From assembly GCA_937770485.1 (NCBI GenBank), contig CALJHX010000028.1:1-38685 (forward strand): a stretch of DNA of 38,685 nt, in the 5' to 3' direction. The stretch is from an uncultured Verrucomicrobiae bacterium. Lineage in GTDB: Bacteria; Verrucomicrobiota; Verrucomicrobiia; Limisphaerales; UBA1096. The position numbers and the translations under genes are program-made. The notes beneath the pieces were generated by a model. The model searched no databases and was not told where the DNA came from. It worked only from the letters and a program-made list of their open reading frames with translations. Below are positions 24,602 through 33,370 of this stretch, one piece after another (the stretch's first letter is position 1; every line of letters starts with the position of its first letter).

Positions 24602-25866
24602 TCCGTCAGGTCGAGGCAAATGAGGTTGCCTCCCTTTTTCTTGATGCCGTCGCGGACGAACAGCCGGCCATCGACGTAGGCTGGCATGCACCAATTGATC
24701 CCGCAGGCCTGCGTTCGACCGAGTTCGTTAAACACCGTTGACGAGGCCTCGAAGAGGCATAGCTCGCCGCCGCTGCTAAGCGAGAGGATGTTTTTGCCCA
24801 TCACAATGAACGCCGCCATGGCGCGCTTGGGATCCGGGAAGGAAAGGCTGTCATCGCTCCAGGCCGTCTTGCCGGTGGCGATGTCGACGCAGACGAGATT
24901 TGCAGGGTCGCCGATGCCGTAGTAGTGGCTGCCAACCCGCACGCCGTGGGTGATATTCGGCTGTGCCTCGACGTTCTTCCAAACTGGCTCGGCTTTGAAT
25001 CCGTCGACGTCCGGCGAAATCGTGATGCCTTGCAGGCCCGTTTGGTGTGAGCCGACGACGACCGTATTGCGATGGGTAATCGGCGCGGCGACGTGACGGC
25101 CGTAGTCGGTTTTTATCGGCACTTTCCAGAGTTCTTCGCCGTTGGCCACATCGACCCCTACAGCGCCCTCGACGAAAAAGCAGACGAATTGCTGACGCCC
25201 AGCGATGATAGCAGGGATCGGCGGCGGGTAGCCGGGTTCGTAGTCGAGTGCGCCCCAGATTATTTCGCCGTTGGCCCGATTGAAGCAGACGATACCGGCC
25301 CCCTTCCCGCCGACCATCGCATAAACCATCCCGCCGATGACGACCGGCGCGCCGGTGAAGCCGTGACGCCGGGAGCCGGACACGCGGCCTTTTTCGCCGA
25401 TGAAATTCATGCCCAACTTGGCGTAGTCGAGTTCCCATTGGACATTGCCGTTCCGGGCATTCAGACAGTGGAGGGTGCCTCGGCTGCACTGGGCGAACAC
25501 CTGTCCACCATCGACGACCGGCGTGCAGCGCGGCCCACGCGGGCCTTGGCCGTCTTCGAAAACAGGCGTCAACCCTGTAGCCCATTGTTCCGATCCGTCG
25601 GCAGCGGAGAGGGCGACCATGGTTTCCTTCCCACCGCGATTTTCGAAATGGAACACCGTGCCATCGGCGATAACCGGCGACGACAATCCCTCTCCCGATT
25701 TGATTTTCCAAACCACTCCGGGTTGGTCGGGCAGCTTGGTTAGCATGATGCCATTGGCAGGAAGGATGCCGTCCCGGGTCGGGCCGCGCCATTGGGGCCA
25801 ATCGACTGCCTGGGCCAGGGCAGCTTGGCCAAGTGCGGCTGCGAGTAGCGTGTTTCGAAAATGCAT
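24598..25866 (-). CDS. Secreted PQQ-like beta-propeller protein
   Basis: This 422-residue protein has a short signal peptide (MHFRNTLLAAALGQAALAQA), then WPQWRGPTRDG, the standard opening of these propellers, and repeats such as VALSAADGSEQWA, LNARNGNVQWEL, CFNRANGEIIWG and VDIATGKTAW. It is probably periplasmic. It differs from the one at 10636 in sequence. The genome palindrome (25823) falls in the signal peptide and encodes LGQAA. Divergent from the transporter with another palindrome between. Confidence 0.8.
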   Translation of the reverse strand: MHFRNTLLAAALGQAALAQAVDWPQWRGPTRDGILPANGIMLTKLPDQPGVVWKIKSGEGLSSPVIADGTVFHFENRGGKETMVALSAADGSEQWATGLTPVFEDGQGPRGPRCTPVVDGGQVFAQCSRGTLHCLNARNGNVQWELDYAKLGMNFIGEKGRVSGSRRHGFTGAPVVIGGMVYAMVGGKGAGIVCFNRANGEIIWGALDYEPGYPPPIPAIIAGRQQFVCFFVEGAVGVDVANGEELWKVPIKTDYGRHVAAPITHRNTVVVGSHQTGLQGITISPDVDGFKAEPVWKNVEAQPNITHGVRVGSHYYGIGDPANLVCVDIATGKTAWSDDSLSFPDPKRAMAAFIVMGKNILSLSSGGELCLFEASSTVFNELGRTQACGINWCMPAYVDGRLFVRDGIKKKGGNLICLDLTD

Positions 25867-25920
25867 CGCGGCAAATTCAGTCTTTCAGAGACGGGGCGTC
25901 AAGCGATAACGTTCGCGCGG

Positions 25921-25934
25921 CCGCTTGGCCAAGC
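25921..25934. promoter_or_regulatory. Full palindrome just before the transporter start
   Basis: CCGCTTGGCCAAGC lies between the divergent PQQ gene (25866) and the EamA gene (25938), ending only three bases before the ATG. It occupies the place of the ribosome-binding site and could hide the start in a hairpin. Confidence 0.4.
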
Positions 25935-25937
25935 ACA

Positions 25938-26870
25938 ATGAATCGGGAAAAACTCGGCAGCAACCTGCTCCTGCTCACCACCAGCATCATTTGGGGGGCG
26001 GGATTCGTGGCCCAGGAAATGGGCTCGGATCATCTTGGGCCGAATGCCTTCAACGGCGCCCGCTACTCATTTGGCGCAGTTTGTCTAGCAGTGATCCTGC
26101 TGGTGTGGCATCGCGGCAAGGCGCTGAACGGCTTCCGATCCCGTGACTGGGTGAAGGCCAGCCTCAGTGCGGGGCTGTTCCTCTTTCTCGGTTCGTTGCT
26201 TCAACAGGCGGGAATCGGCGACGAGTCGACCGGGCCGGGCAAGGCCGGTTTTATCACGGGGCTGTACGTGGTACTCGTGCCGCTAATGGGGTTGGGGCTG
26301 GGCCACCGGACAAATGCACAAATGTGGGCCGGCGTGGCAATAGCGACGGTGGGGCTTTGGCTGTTGAGTTTCAACCCGGGCAACGAGCAGTGGGCGATCG
26401 GACGCGGCGATCTCCTGGTGTTTTTCGGGGCGTTTTGCTGGGCGGCGCATGTATTGGTGATCGACCGGTTCACAAACCGCGTCTCGTCGCTGCACTTGGC
26501 GCTTGGCCAGGTGACGGTGTGCGCGGTGGCAAGCTGGCTTGTGGCGTTGTTGGTCGAGCCGATGGAGTGGGCCAGTTTTCGTGCGGCATTTTTGCCTGCA
26601 CTCTACCTTGGATCGATGTCGATCGCCGTTGCCTTTACACTGCAAATCATCGGTCAACGCAAGGCGCACCCGACCCATGCGTCGATCATTCTCGCAATGG
26701 AGGCGGTGGTCGGTGTTTTTGCCGGGTGGCTGATCCTGAGTGAAAAACTGACCGAGCGGGAACTGGGTGGCTGCTTGCTAATGTTCTGCGGGATGGTGTT
26801 GTCACAGTTGCCCATCCGCTTTATCCGCCTAGGCCTCACGCGTCGAGCGAACGACAAGCCCCCCGTCTAG
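25938..26870 (+). CDS. EamA/DMT-family transporter
   Basis: This inner-membrane protein of 310 residues has about ten hydrophobic helices in two EamA repeats. The first begins LLLLTTSIIWGAGFVAQEMG, and the second begins near LLVFFGAFCWAAHVLVIDRF. GPGKAGFITGLYVVLVPL and HASIILAMEAVVGVFAGWLI are typical family blocks. Such proteins export or import amino acids, nucleobases or other metabolites; the substrate is unknown. The start at 25938 removes a non-hydrophobic 35-residue extension. Confidence 0.85.
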   Translation: MNREKLGSNLLLLTTSIIWGAGFVAQEMGSDHLGPNAFNGARYSFGAVCLAVILLVWHRGKALNGFRSRDWVKASLSAGLFLFLGSLLQQAGIGDESTGPGKAGFITGLYVVLVPLMGLGLGHRTNAQMWAGVAIATVGLWLLSFNPGNEQWAIGRGDLLVFFGAFCWAAHVLVIDRFTNRVSSLHLALGQVTVCAVASWLVALLVEPMEWASFRAAFLPALYLGSMSIAVAFTLQIIGQRKAHPTHASIILAMEAVVGVFAGWLILSEKLTERELGGCLLMFCGMVLSQLPIRFIRLGLTRRANDKPPV

Positions 26871-26917
26871 TCGCTGGCACTGTCTGCCAACAGCTTACCG
26901 TTCACCAGCGCCTTGAC

Positions 26918-27196
26918 TTACTTGAGCAGTTCGGCGTTGACGCCGATCGTGTCCCAGTCCCCATGATGAAGGACGATCCGCATGCTTTTCACGTTAAGCT
27001 TTACGTCCCAGAAGCGTTTGGCCAGATTGATGATCGCGCCAGGATCGCCCTGAACGCGGACTCGAAGTGCGTCCTCGGTGATGGCATTCCAACAGGCGTT
27101 ACGCAGAAGGCTCAAGGCGCGGTCGCAATGGTTCACCCGGAGCATAACCAGGCCAATGCCGTCGATCTTCTTTGCGTCAAGTGATTCAATATTCAT
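26918..27196 (-). CDS. Small ACT-domain-like protein
   Basis: This 92-residue protein's pattern fits an ACT domain, a small ligand-binding fold: IGLVMLRVNHCDRALSLLRN, then VRVQGDPGAIINLAKRFWDV and KSMRIVLHHGDWDTIGVN, a strand-helix-strand pair ending in a strand. Stand-alone ACT proteins sense amino acids. It lies between the transporter and the large FG-GAP gene on the other strand. Confidence 0.55.
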   Translation of the reverse strand: MNIESLDAKKIDGIGLVMLRVNHCDRALSLLRNACWNAITEDALRVRVQGDPGAIINLAKRFWDVKLNVKSMRIVLHHGDWDTIGVNAELLK

Positions 27197-27265
27197 GTCC
27201 TTACTGTCGAGGACTATTCGTCAAATGACCCTTGCTTCAACAGCGGACGGACTTAAGTTTCTCAC

Positions 27266-30200
27266 GTGATTTGGTTGCGTCGAATATTGATATTGCCACT
27301 TGCTTTGCTGCTGGTGGATGCTTTCGACTTGGCCAGGGGGATCGAGTGGCAGGAGGCGGCCGGGTATCGTCTGTCCAAGCTTATACTGCCGGAGGAGGGG
27401 CAGGTCGGCTTCACCCAACTCGCGACAACTGCGCTTGGCATTCAGTTCACCAATCGCGTGTCTCGGGCTACATTGGCGCGGCGTTCTAACTTGACGAATG
27501 GCTCGGGCGTGGCGCTGGGCGACACCAACGGCGACGGGCTGTGTGATGTCTACTTTTGCCGACTCGAAGGCGACAACGAACTGTATCTCAACCAGGGCGG
27601 CTGGCGTTTTCAACGGACGCCCAACGCCAACGGCGCGGCGGCAGCCGGTCACCTGACGCGCGGCGCGGCGTTTGCCGACGTGAATGGCGACGGCTCGCTC
27701 GACCTGCTACTGACAACTTTTAGCAAGGGCACACGTTGCCTGTTAAACGATGGTGAAGGACAGTTCACCGACTCGACTGTCAAGGCAGGCTTGGAGAGCC
27801 GCACATCAGGGACGACGTTGGCGCTGGGCGACGTGGATCGCGACGGCGACCTCGATCTGTATGTGGCCAACTTTGGCGAGTTGGCGCTGCTGCGCGATGG
27901 AGGGAGTTTTGCTGTCCGGCAGGTGGGCGGCAAGTCAGTCGTGATTGGACAACACGCCAGCCGTCTGAAAATTGTCGACGGCAAGCTGATCGAGCTTGGT
28001 GAGTCGGACGCCTTTTATCTCAACGACGGTCTGGGCGTGTTTCAGCGCGTGCCGTGGGGTTCCGGGCGATTCGTTCGTGCTGACGGCCAGCCGCTCGCTG
28101 AGCCGCTCGACTTCGGCTTGTGCGTGCAGATGCGCGACATCAACGGCGATGGCTTTGTGGATATTTACGTCTGCAACGATTTACAGACGCCGGATCGGTT
28201 CTGGCTCAATGACGGGGCCGGAAAGTTCCGCGAAGCCGGCCCGGATGCGGTGCGCTCGGTGGCTTACGCCTCGATGGGGGCGGACTTCGCCGACATCGAC
28301 CGTGACGGCCACACCGACTTTTTCGTGGTTGAGATGTTAAGCCGCGACGCGTCCACGCGCTTGATGAAAAGCAGCTCCAACAACCCGCTGCCCCCATTGC
28401 CGGGCGGCATCGGCAAGCGCCTGCAAGTCGCGCGCAACACGATGTTTTGGAATCGCGGCGACGGCACTTTCGCCGAGGTGGGCCGCTACGCCGGCGTTGA
28501 GGCAAGCGACTGGTCTTGGCAGCCGGTGTTCCTCGACGTGGATCTGGACGGCTACGAAGATCTACTCATCACCAACGGCCATTTGCACGATGTCAACGAC
28601 CGCGACTCGCAGGCCAATTTTGAGCGCGTCCCCAAGGCCAAGCGCAGCCAAGTCGGCCAGCTGATATTCCCGCCCAACACCACGGCCAATGTTGCCTACC
28701 GGAACCTGGGCAATTTCAAGTTTGCAGAGACGGGGCAGGCGTGGGGGTTCAACTCGTCGCAGATGTCGCACGGCATCGCCACCGGTGACCTCGACAACGA
28801 CGGCGACCTCGACCTCGTCGTCAACTGCATCAACCAGCCGCCGTTAGTTTACCGCAACGACACGATCGCGCCGCGCGTGGCGGTGCAACTGCGCGGCCTG
28901 CCGCCGAACACCCACGGCATCGGTGCGCGCGTGACGGTTGTCGTCGGTAAAATTCGGCAGACGCAGGAGATCGTCGCCGGCGGTCGCTACCTCTCCGGCG
29001 ACCAGCTGCTACGGATGTTCGCAATGGGCACCGGTACGTGGAACCGCTCTATCGAGGTCGCTTGGCCAAGCGGACGTCGTTCGTTTATCGCCAACCCGCC
29101 GCCGAATCATATTTATGAGATTGTTGAGCCAAGCAGCGAGCCGGTGAAACAGGCCTTTGGCAAGCTCGAGCCGGAGCCGTTCTTCGAGGACGCAAGCCGG
29201 CTGCTCAACCACTCACACGCCGAGAACAATTACGATGACACCGCGCTACAACCGCAACTGCCGAGGCGGCTCGACCGCTCGGGACCGGGTGTGGCTTGGC
29301 TGGATTACGACAACGACGGTGACGACGATTTGCTGGTTGGTGCCGGTGCCGGGTCTGCAGTGGTGGTTTACAAAAACCTAGGCGACGGACGGTTCGGAGT
29401 CGTGTCGGGCGCCGCCGGCTTAAAGTTGCCTGGCGATGTGGTGAGCGCCTGCGGCTGGGTGGACGGCAGCGGTCGTCGCACATGGCTTGCGGCGGTGACA
29501 AACTACGAGTCGCCTCGATCCCGCGCGAGGCTGATGATGTTCAGGAAAAGCGGCGGCCTCTCCCGCAGTGGCAAGTCGCTCGAGGACATCATGCCGGGGC
29601 CGATCGCCGTGGCGGACGTCGATGCCGACGGCGATCTCGACGTGTTCATAGGCGGGCGCACGGTCACGGGCCATTATCCGCAGGCGAGCGTCTCGATGCT
29701 TTTGATCAACACCACGCGGAGCCTTGATCTGGCCGGCGGCACGCTGAGCCAGGCGCTTGGCATCGTGAATGGCGCGGTGTTCAGCGACCTCGACGGCGAC
29801 CGTTTTCCCGAGTTGATCGTCGCGACCGAGTGGGGGCCGGTGCGTGTGTTCAAAAACCAGCAAGGTAAATTCAGCGAGGCGACCGAGTCGCTTGGCCTGG
29901 GCGGGTTGACCGGCCTTTGGCAGGGCGTAGCCACCGGCGACTTCGACGGTGATGGGCGCACCGACATCGTCGCCACCAACTGGGGGCTCAACTCGTCGCT
30001 GCGCCCGAGCCTCATCAACCCGCCGCGCCTCCATTATCATTTCACCGACTCGAGCGTGCCGACGTCACTCATCCTTGCCGCGTGGGATGACCGGCTGAGA
30101 CGATACCTGCCGACCCGCGATCTACCGTCGCTGTTTAGCGGCTACACCGGCTTGCGTGGAGTGTTCCAGTCTCACCGCGAATACGCTGAGGCCGGTGTGC

Positions 30201-30928
30201 TGAAGCTGATGGATTATCATCCCGCCGCTGCTCACTCAGTCACGGCTGCGGTGTTGCAATCGATGGTATTTCTCAATCGCAAGGAAGGCTTTGAGGCGAA
30301 GCCGCTCCCACCGGAGGCGCAGTTGTCGCCGGCGTTCGGGGTGTCGGTGGGCGACCTCGATGGCGATGGCGTTGACGACCTTTTCCTCGCACAGAACTTC
30401 GCCGCGTTCCCAACCAATGCTGACCGACTCGACGCTGGCCGCGGCCTGTGGCTGCGCGGGCTTGGCGGGGCGAACTTCACACCGGTGAAAGGCGACGAGG
30501 CCGGGTTAAAAATGTACGGTGATCAACGCGCCTGCGCCTTGACAGACTACGACGCCGACGGGCGGCTGGACATCGTCGTCACGCAAAGCGGCGGTCGCAC
30601 CCGGTTGTTCCGAAACAACAAGGCCAAACCGGGCCTGCGCGTCCGCCTCGTTGGTGGCAAACTGAACCCGGACGCGATCGGCTCGGCGGCCCGGCTGCAC
30701 TTTGGGCAGGCGCCGGCCGCCACCAGCGGCACGTGGCGCGAGTGGCAACTGGGGAGCGGCTACGGGTCGCAGGACGGCTTGGCCAAGGTCTTAGCGACGC
30801 CCAATCCGCCGTCCGTCATCGAGGTCCGTTGGCCCAGCGGCAAAACCACGCGCACATCGCTCCCCGCTGGCCTGACCGAAATCACCCTCACGCATAACGG
30901 GGAAATTCTCGAACACAAAACCAAATAG
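27266..30928 (+). CDS. Giant secreted FG-GAP/VCBS protein with two UnbV (ASPIC) domains
   Basis: This 1220-residue protein has a signal peptide (IWLRRILILPLALLLVDAF). Calcium-binding FG-GAP/VCBS repeats follow, with LGDTNGDGLCDVY, FADVNGDGSLDLLL, LGDVDRDGDLDLYV and many more. A UnbV/ASPIC domain (about 538-620) carries the WPSGRR mark. Then come a second set of FG-GAP repeats and a second UnbV domain at the C-terminus (about 1121-1215, WPSGKTTRTS). The whole unit is thus doubled. Such proteins are extracellular or outer-membrane and may bind or modify carbohydrate or protein ligands; the true activity is unknown to me. The start is a GTG. The genome palindrome supplies AWPSG of the first UnbV domain. 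Confidence 0.83.
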   Translation: MIWLRRILILPLALLLVDAFDLARGIEWQEAAGYRLSKLILPEEGQVGFTQLATTALGIQFTNRVSRATLARRSNLTNGSGVALGDTNGDGLCDVYFCRLEGDNELYLNQGGWRFQRTPNANGAAAAGHLTRGAAFADVNGDGSLDLLLTTFSKGTRCLLNDGEGQFTDSTVKAGLESRTSGTTLALGDVDRDGDLDLYVANFGELALLRDGGSFAVRQVGGKSVVIGQHASRLKIVDGKLIELGESDAFYLNDGLGVFQRVPWGSGRFVRADGQPLAEPLDFGLCVQMRDINGDGFVDIYVCNDLQTPDRFWLNDGAGKFREAGPDAVRSVAYASMGADFADIDRDGHTDFFVVEMLSRDASTRLMKSSSNNPLPPLPGGIGKRLQVARNTMFWNRGDGTFAEVGRYAGVEASDWSWQPVFLDVDLDGYEDLLITNGHLHDVNDRDSQANFERVPKAKRSQVGQLIFPPNTTANVAYRNLGNFKFAETGQAWGFNSSQMSHGIATGDLDNDGDLDLVVNCINQPPLVYRNDTIAPRVAVQLRGLPPNTHGIGARVTVVVGKIRQTQEIVAGGRYLSGDQLLRMFAMGTGTWNRSIEVAWPSGRRSFIANPPPNHIYEIVEPSSEPVKQAFGKLEPEPFFEDASRLLNHSHAENNYDDTALQPQLPRRLDRSGPGVAWLDYDNDGDDDLLVGAGAGSAVVVYKNLGDGRFGVVSGAAGLKLPGDVVSACGWVDGSGRRTWLAAVTNYESPRSRARLMMFRKSGGLSRSGKSLEDIMPGPIAVADVDADGDLDVFIGGRTVTGHYPQASVSMLLINTTRSLDLAGGTLSQALGIVNGAVFSDLDGDRFPELIVATEWGPVRVFKNQQGKFSEATESLGLGGLTGLWQGVATGDFDGDGRTDIVATNWGLNSSLRPSLINPPRLHYHFTDSSVPTSLILAAWDDRLRRYLPTRDLPSLFSGYTGLRGVFQSHREYAEAGVLKLMDYHPAAAHSVTAAVLQSMVFLNRKEGFEAKPLPPEAQLSPAFGVSVGDLDGDGVDDLFLAQNFAAFPTNADRLDAGRGLWLRGLGGANFTPVKGDEAGLKMYGDQRACALTDYDADGRLDIVVTQSGGRTRLFRNNKAKPGLRVRLVGGKLNPDAIGSAARLHFGQAPAATSGTWREWQLGSGYGSQDGLAKVLATPNPPSVIEVRWPSGKTTRTSLPAGLTEITLTHNGEILEHKTK

Positions 30929-30980
30929 CGTGTCACTTTACGGTGACGCCAATGGTGGTGCATGCTAAATTTTTCGCGCG

Positions 30981-33143
30981 TTGAAACAGATTGCCCAATA
31001 TCAAGACGGACGGCTGGAACTGCAGGAGGTGCCGCGCCCCGTCCCGCCGCCGGGCGGGGTGCTGGTGCGCACGACACACTCCGTCATCTCGATCGGCACT
31101 GAGAAAATGAAGGTCGAGCAGGCCAAGATGAATCTGCTTCAAAAAGCCAAGGCCCGGCCGGATCAGGTTCGCAAGGTGATTGATACCGCGAGGAACATCG
31201 GCTGGAAGTCCGCCTACGAAAAAGTCCGCAACCGGCTATCTTCGCCGACGCCGCTCGGATACAGCGCGGCCGGGATTGTCGAGGCGGTGGATGAAGGGAA
31301 CTCACGTTTTAGCGTCGGCGACCGCGTGGCGTGCGGCGGCGCCGAGTGCGCGTTCCACGCCGAGTACATCGCCGTGCCGGACATGCTCGTGGCCAGGGTG
31401 CCGGAGCAAGTGCCGATGTGGCAGGCGGCCTACACGACGCTGCTCTCCATCGCGATGCAGGCGGTGCGCCAGACTGAGCCGCGCCTCGGCGATCGGGTGT
31501 TGGTGATGGGGCAGGGACTGGTCGGCCTGTTGGTTACCGGCCTGCTTAAGGCAAACGGCGCGCGCGTCATGGCGGTGGATCTCGACGAGTTACGCCGCGA
31601 GCAATCGTCTGCGATGGGAGCCGAGCGAGTGGTGATTTCGTCGTCACAGGATTTGCAGAATGAAGTTCGGGAGTGGACCGAAGGCCACGGCGTCGATGCC
31701 GCGGTGGTCTGTGTCGGCACCGACAGCAATGCGCCGATCGAGCAGTGCGCTGACGCGTTGCGTGACCGCGGCCGCTTGGTTGATGTCGGCATCACGAAGA
31801 TTGAGCTGCCGTGGCGCATCTTTGCCAACAAGGAAATCGACGTGCGTTTTTCGCGCTCGTACGGCCCGGGCCGGTACGATCCGTCGTACGAGTGGGGCGG
31901 CGCGGATTACCCGATCGGCTACGTGCGCTGGACCGAGCAGCGCAACTTTCAGGCCTGTTTGCATTTGCTGGGCACGGGCGAACTCAATCTTGGCGCAATC
32001 ACCACCCGGCGCGTGAAATTCGACGACGCGCTGCCGGTGTACGAGGCGCTCGGGGACGGCTCCTCGAGCGACGTCGGCGTGGTGATGGAGTACGGCGAAC
32101 CGGACGACGCAACGGTCCACCCAGCGCCCAAGCCCAGCGCCGAGCCAATCTGTATCCCGTCGGCCAAACGCTTGGCCAAGCCGGTGGAGCAACTTGACGT
32201 GATCGGTGCGGGAAACTTCGCCCGGACGATGCTGCTGCCAAGCCTCAGGGGCATGATTCCGCTTGGCACGATCGTCAATAACACCGCGCTCAGCGCGAAC
32301 CACGTGCGCGATAAGTTTGGCTTTGCCGAGGCGGCGACCGACCCCGAAGTCACGCTTGGTCAGGCGGGAAACGGTGCGGTGCTGATCGGCACACGCAACC
32401 ATCTGCACGCGCCGATGGTGATGGCCGCGCTCAAGTCGGGTCGGCATGTGTTCGTCGAGAAACCGCTTTGTCTTTCACGCGCTGAGCTTACCGAAATTGA
32501 TGCGACGATTGAGGAGCATCCGCAGAGTGTGCAGGTCGGGTTCAATCGCCGCTTCGCCCCGGCGAGCGCCAAGTTGAAGCGGCGGCTCGACCTTGTTCCC
32601 GGCCCGAAGTCGGCTAGTTACCGCGTGTTTGCTGGCCAACTCGACGCCGGCCACTGGTACGCCAATCAAGCCGAGAGCGGCGGGCGCGTCATCAGCGAGG
32701 TTTGCCACTTCTTAGACTACTTCTGCTTCCTGTTCGGCTCGCGCCCCGTGCGCGTCACGGCGCAAACCACCTGGCCGGCCGGTGGGGCGCTGCCACTGCC
32801 GGACAGCGTTACGGCGCAGGTCGAGTTTGCCGACGGCTCGAGCGGCCAGTTGATTTATTCCGCCGAGGGCGACACGACTTATCCGAAGGAGCAGTGCACG
32901 GTCTACGGTTCCGGCATCGTGGCGGACATCACCAACTTTCAGTCGCTTACAATTCATCAGCGCAATTCGCACAAGCGGTTCAAGTACGGCTCGAAAGGCC
33001 ACGCCGAGCAGATGGTGGCGTGGCTGGCATTTTTGCAAGGCACGGCAGATCACCCATTGCCGTACGCAGAGGCAAGGCAAAGCATGCGGCTCACATTCGC
33101 CGTGCTCGAGTCGATTCGCGAAGCCCGCTCAGTGGAGATTTAA
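30981..33143 (+). CDS. Two-domain oxidoreductase (alcohol dehydrogenase-like + Gfo/Idh/MocA)
   Basis: This 720-residue fusion protein begins at a TTG. Residues about 1-370 are a medium-chain dehydrogenase-like domain (PLGYSAAGIVEAV, GDRVLVMGQGLVGLLVTGLL for NAD(P) binding). Residues about 405-720 are a Gfo/Idh/MocA domain (LDVIGAGNFARTMLLPSL, then HVFVEKPLCL and GFNRRFAP). This arrangement is known in polysaccharide and cell-envelope gene clusters, where it is annotated as a bi-domain oxidoreductase with unknown sugar substrate. The hinge (about 372-402, Pro/Ala-rich) carries a full copy of the genome palindrome encoding RLAKP. Confidence 0.85.
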   Translation: MKQIAQYQDGRLELQEVPRPVPPPGGVLVRTTHSVISIGTEKMKVEQAKMNLLQKAKARPDQVRKVIDTARNIGWKSAYEKVRNRLSSPTPLGYSAAGIVEAVDEGNSRFSVGDRVACGGAECAFHAEYIAVPDMLVARVPEQVPMWQAAYTTLLSIAMQAVRQTEPRLGDRVLVMGQGLVGLLVTGLLKANGARVMAVDLDELRREQSSAMGAERVVISSSQDLQNEVREWTEGHGVDAAVVCVGTDSNAPIEQCADALRDRGRLVDVGITKIELPWRIFANKEIDVRFSRSYGPGRYDPSYEWGGADYPIGYVRWTEQRNFQACLHLLGTGELNLGAITTRRVKFDDALPVYEALGDGSSSDVGVVMEYGEPDDATVHPAPKPSAEPICIPSAKRLAKPVEQLDVIGAGNFARTMLLPSLRGMIPLGTIVNNTALSANHVRDKFGFAEAATDPEVTLGQAGNGAVLIGTRNHLHAPMVMAALKSGRHVFVEKPLCLSRAELTEIDATIEEHPQSVQVGFNRRFAPASAKLKRRLDLVPGPKSASYRVFAGQLDAGHWYANQAESGGRVISEVCHFLDYFCFLFGSRPVRVTAQTTWPAGGALPLPDSVTAQVEFADGSSGQLIYSAEGDTTYPKEQCTVYGSGIVADITNFQSLTIHQRNSHKRFKYGSKGHAEQMVAWLAFLQGTADHPLPYAEARQSMRLTFAVLESIREARSVEI

Positions 33144-33145
33144 GC

Positions 33146-33370
33146 ATGCAACTCAAGACAGTATTTAGGGCGCTCAATTCGGGGGAAGCGCAGTTGGTTC
33201 GCTCGCAGCTTGAGGCGGCGGAGTTTGATGTGTTCGTCGCCGACGAGAGCAGCGCATTGGCGGTGGAATGTTATGTGGTCGGCGTTGGCGGCATTCGCGT
33301 GCAAGTGCCGGAAGACCGGGAGGCAGACGCGCGTGAGTTTTTGAAATCGTGTGGTCACCCGCTCGAATGA
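33146..33370 (+). CDS. Small DUF2007-type protein
   Basis: This 74-residue protein starts at the ATG at 33146, three bases after the oxidoreductase stop. MQLKTVFRALNSGEAQLVRS and the strand pattern up to VQVPEDREADAREFL fit the DUF2007 (putative signal-transducing) family. The much longer frame from 32702 is a shadow. It overlaps the oxidase gene by four bases (ATGA at 33367-33370), so the two are probably co-translated. Confidence 0.68.
   Translation: MQLKTVFRALNSGEAQLVRSQLEAAEFDVFVADESSALAVECYVVGVGGIRVQVPEDREADAREFLKSCGHPLE

Noticed and set aside
24851..25801. 316-residue minus-strand frame
   Set aside because: It is the same strand but another frame of the PQQ propeller gene. It is Arg/Pro/His-rich and has no domain.
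29060..29073. Palindrome abundance explained by the WPSG codons of UnbV domains
   Set aside because: Only one copy encodes that motif. The others fall in unrelated genes, in other frames, or in spacers.
31644..32447. Long antisense frame in the oxidoreductase gene, and similar ones at 33538-34257 and 16152-16895
   Set aside because: Each is opposite a well-supported gene and shows no recognisable fold or signal.
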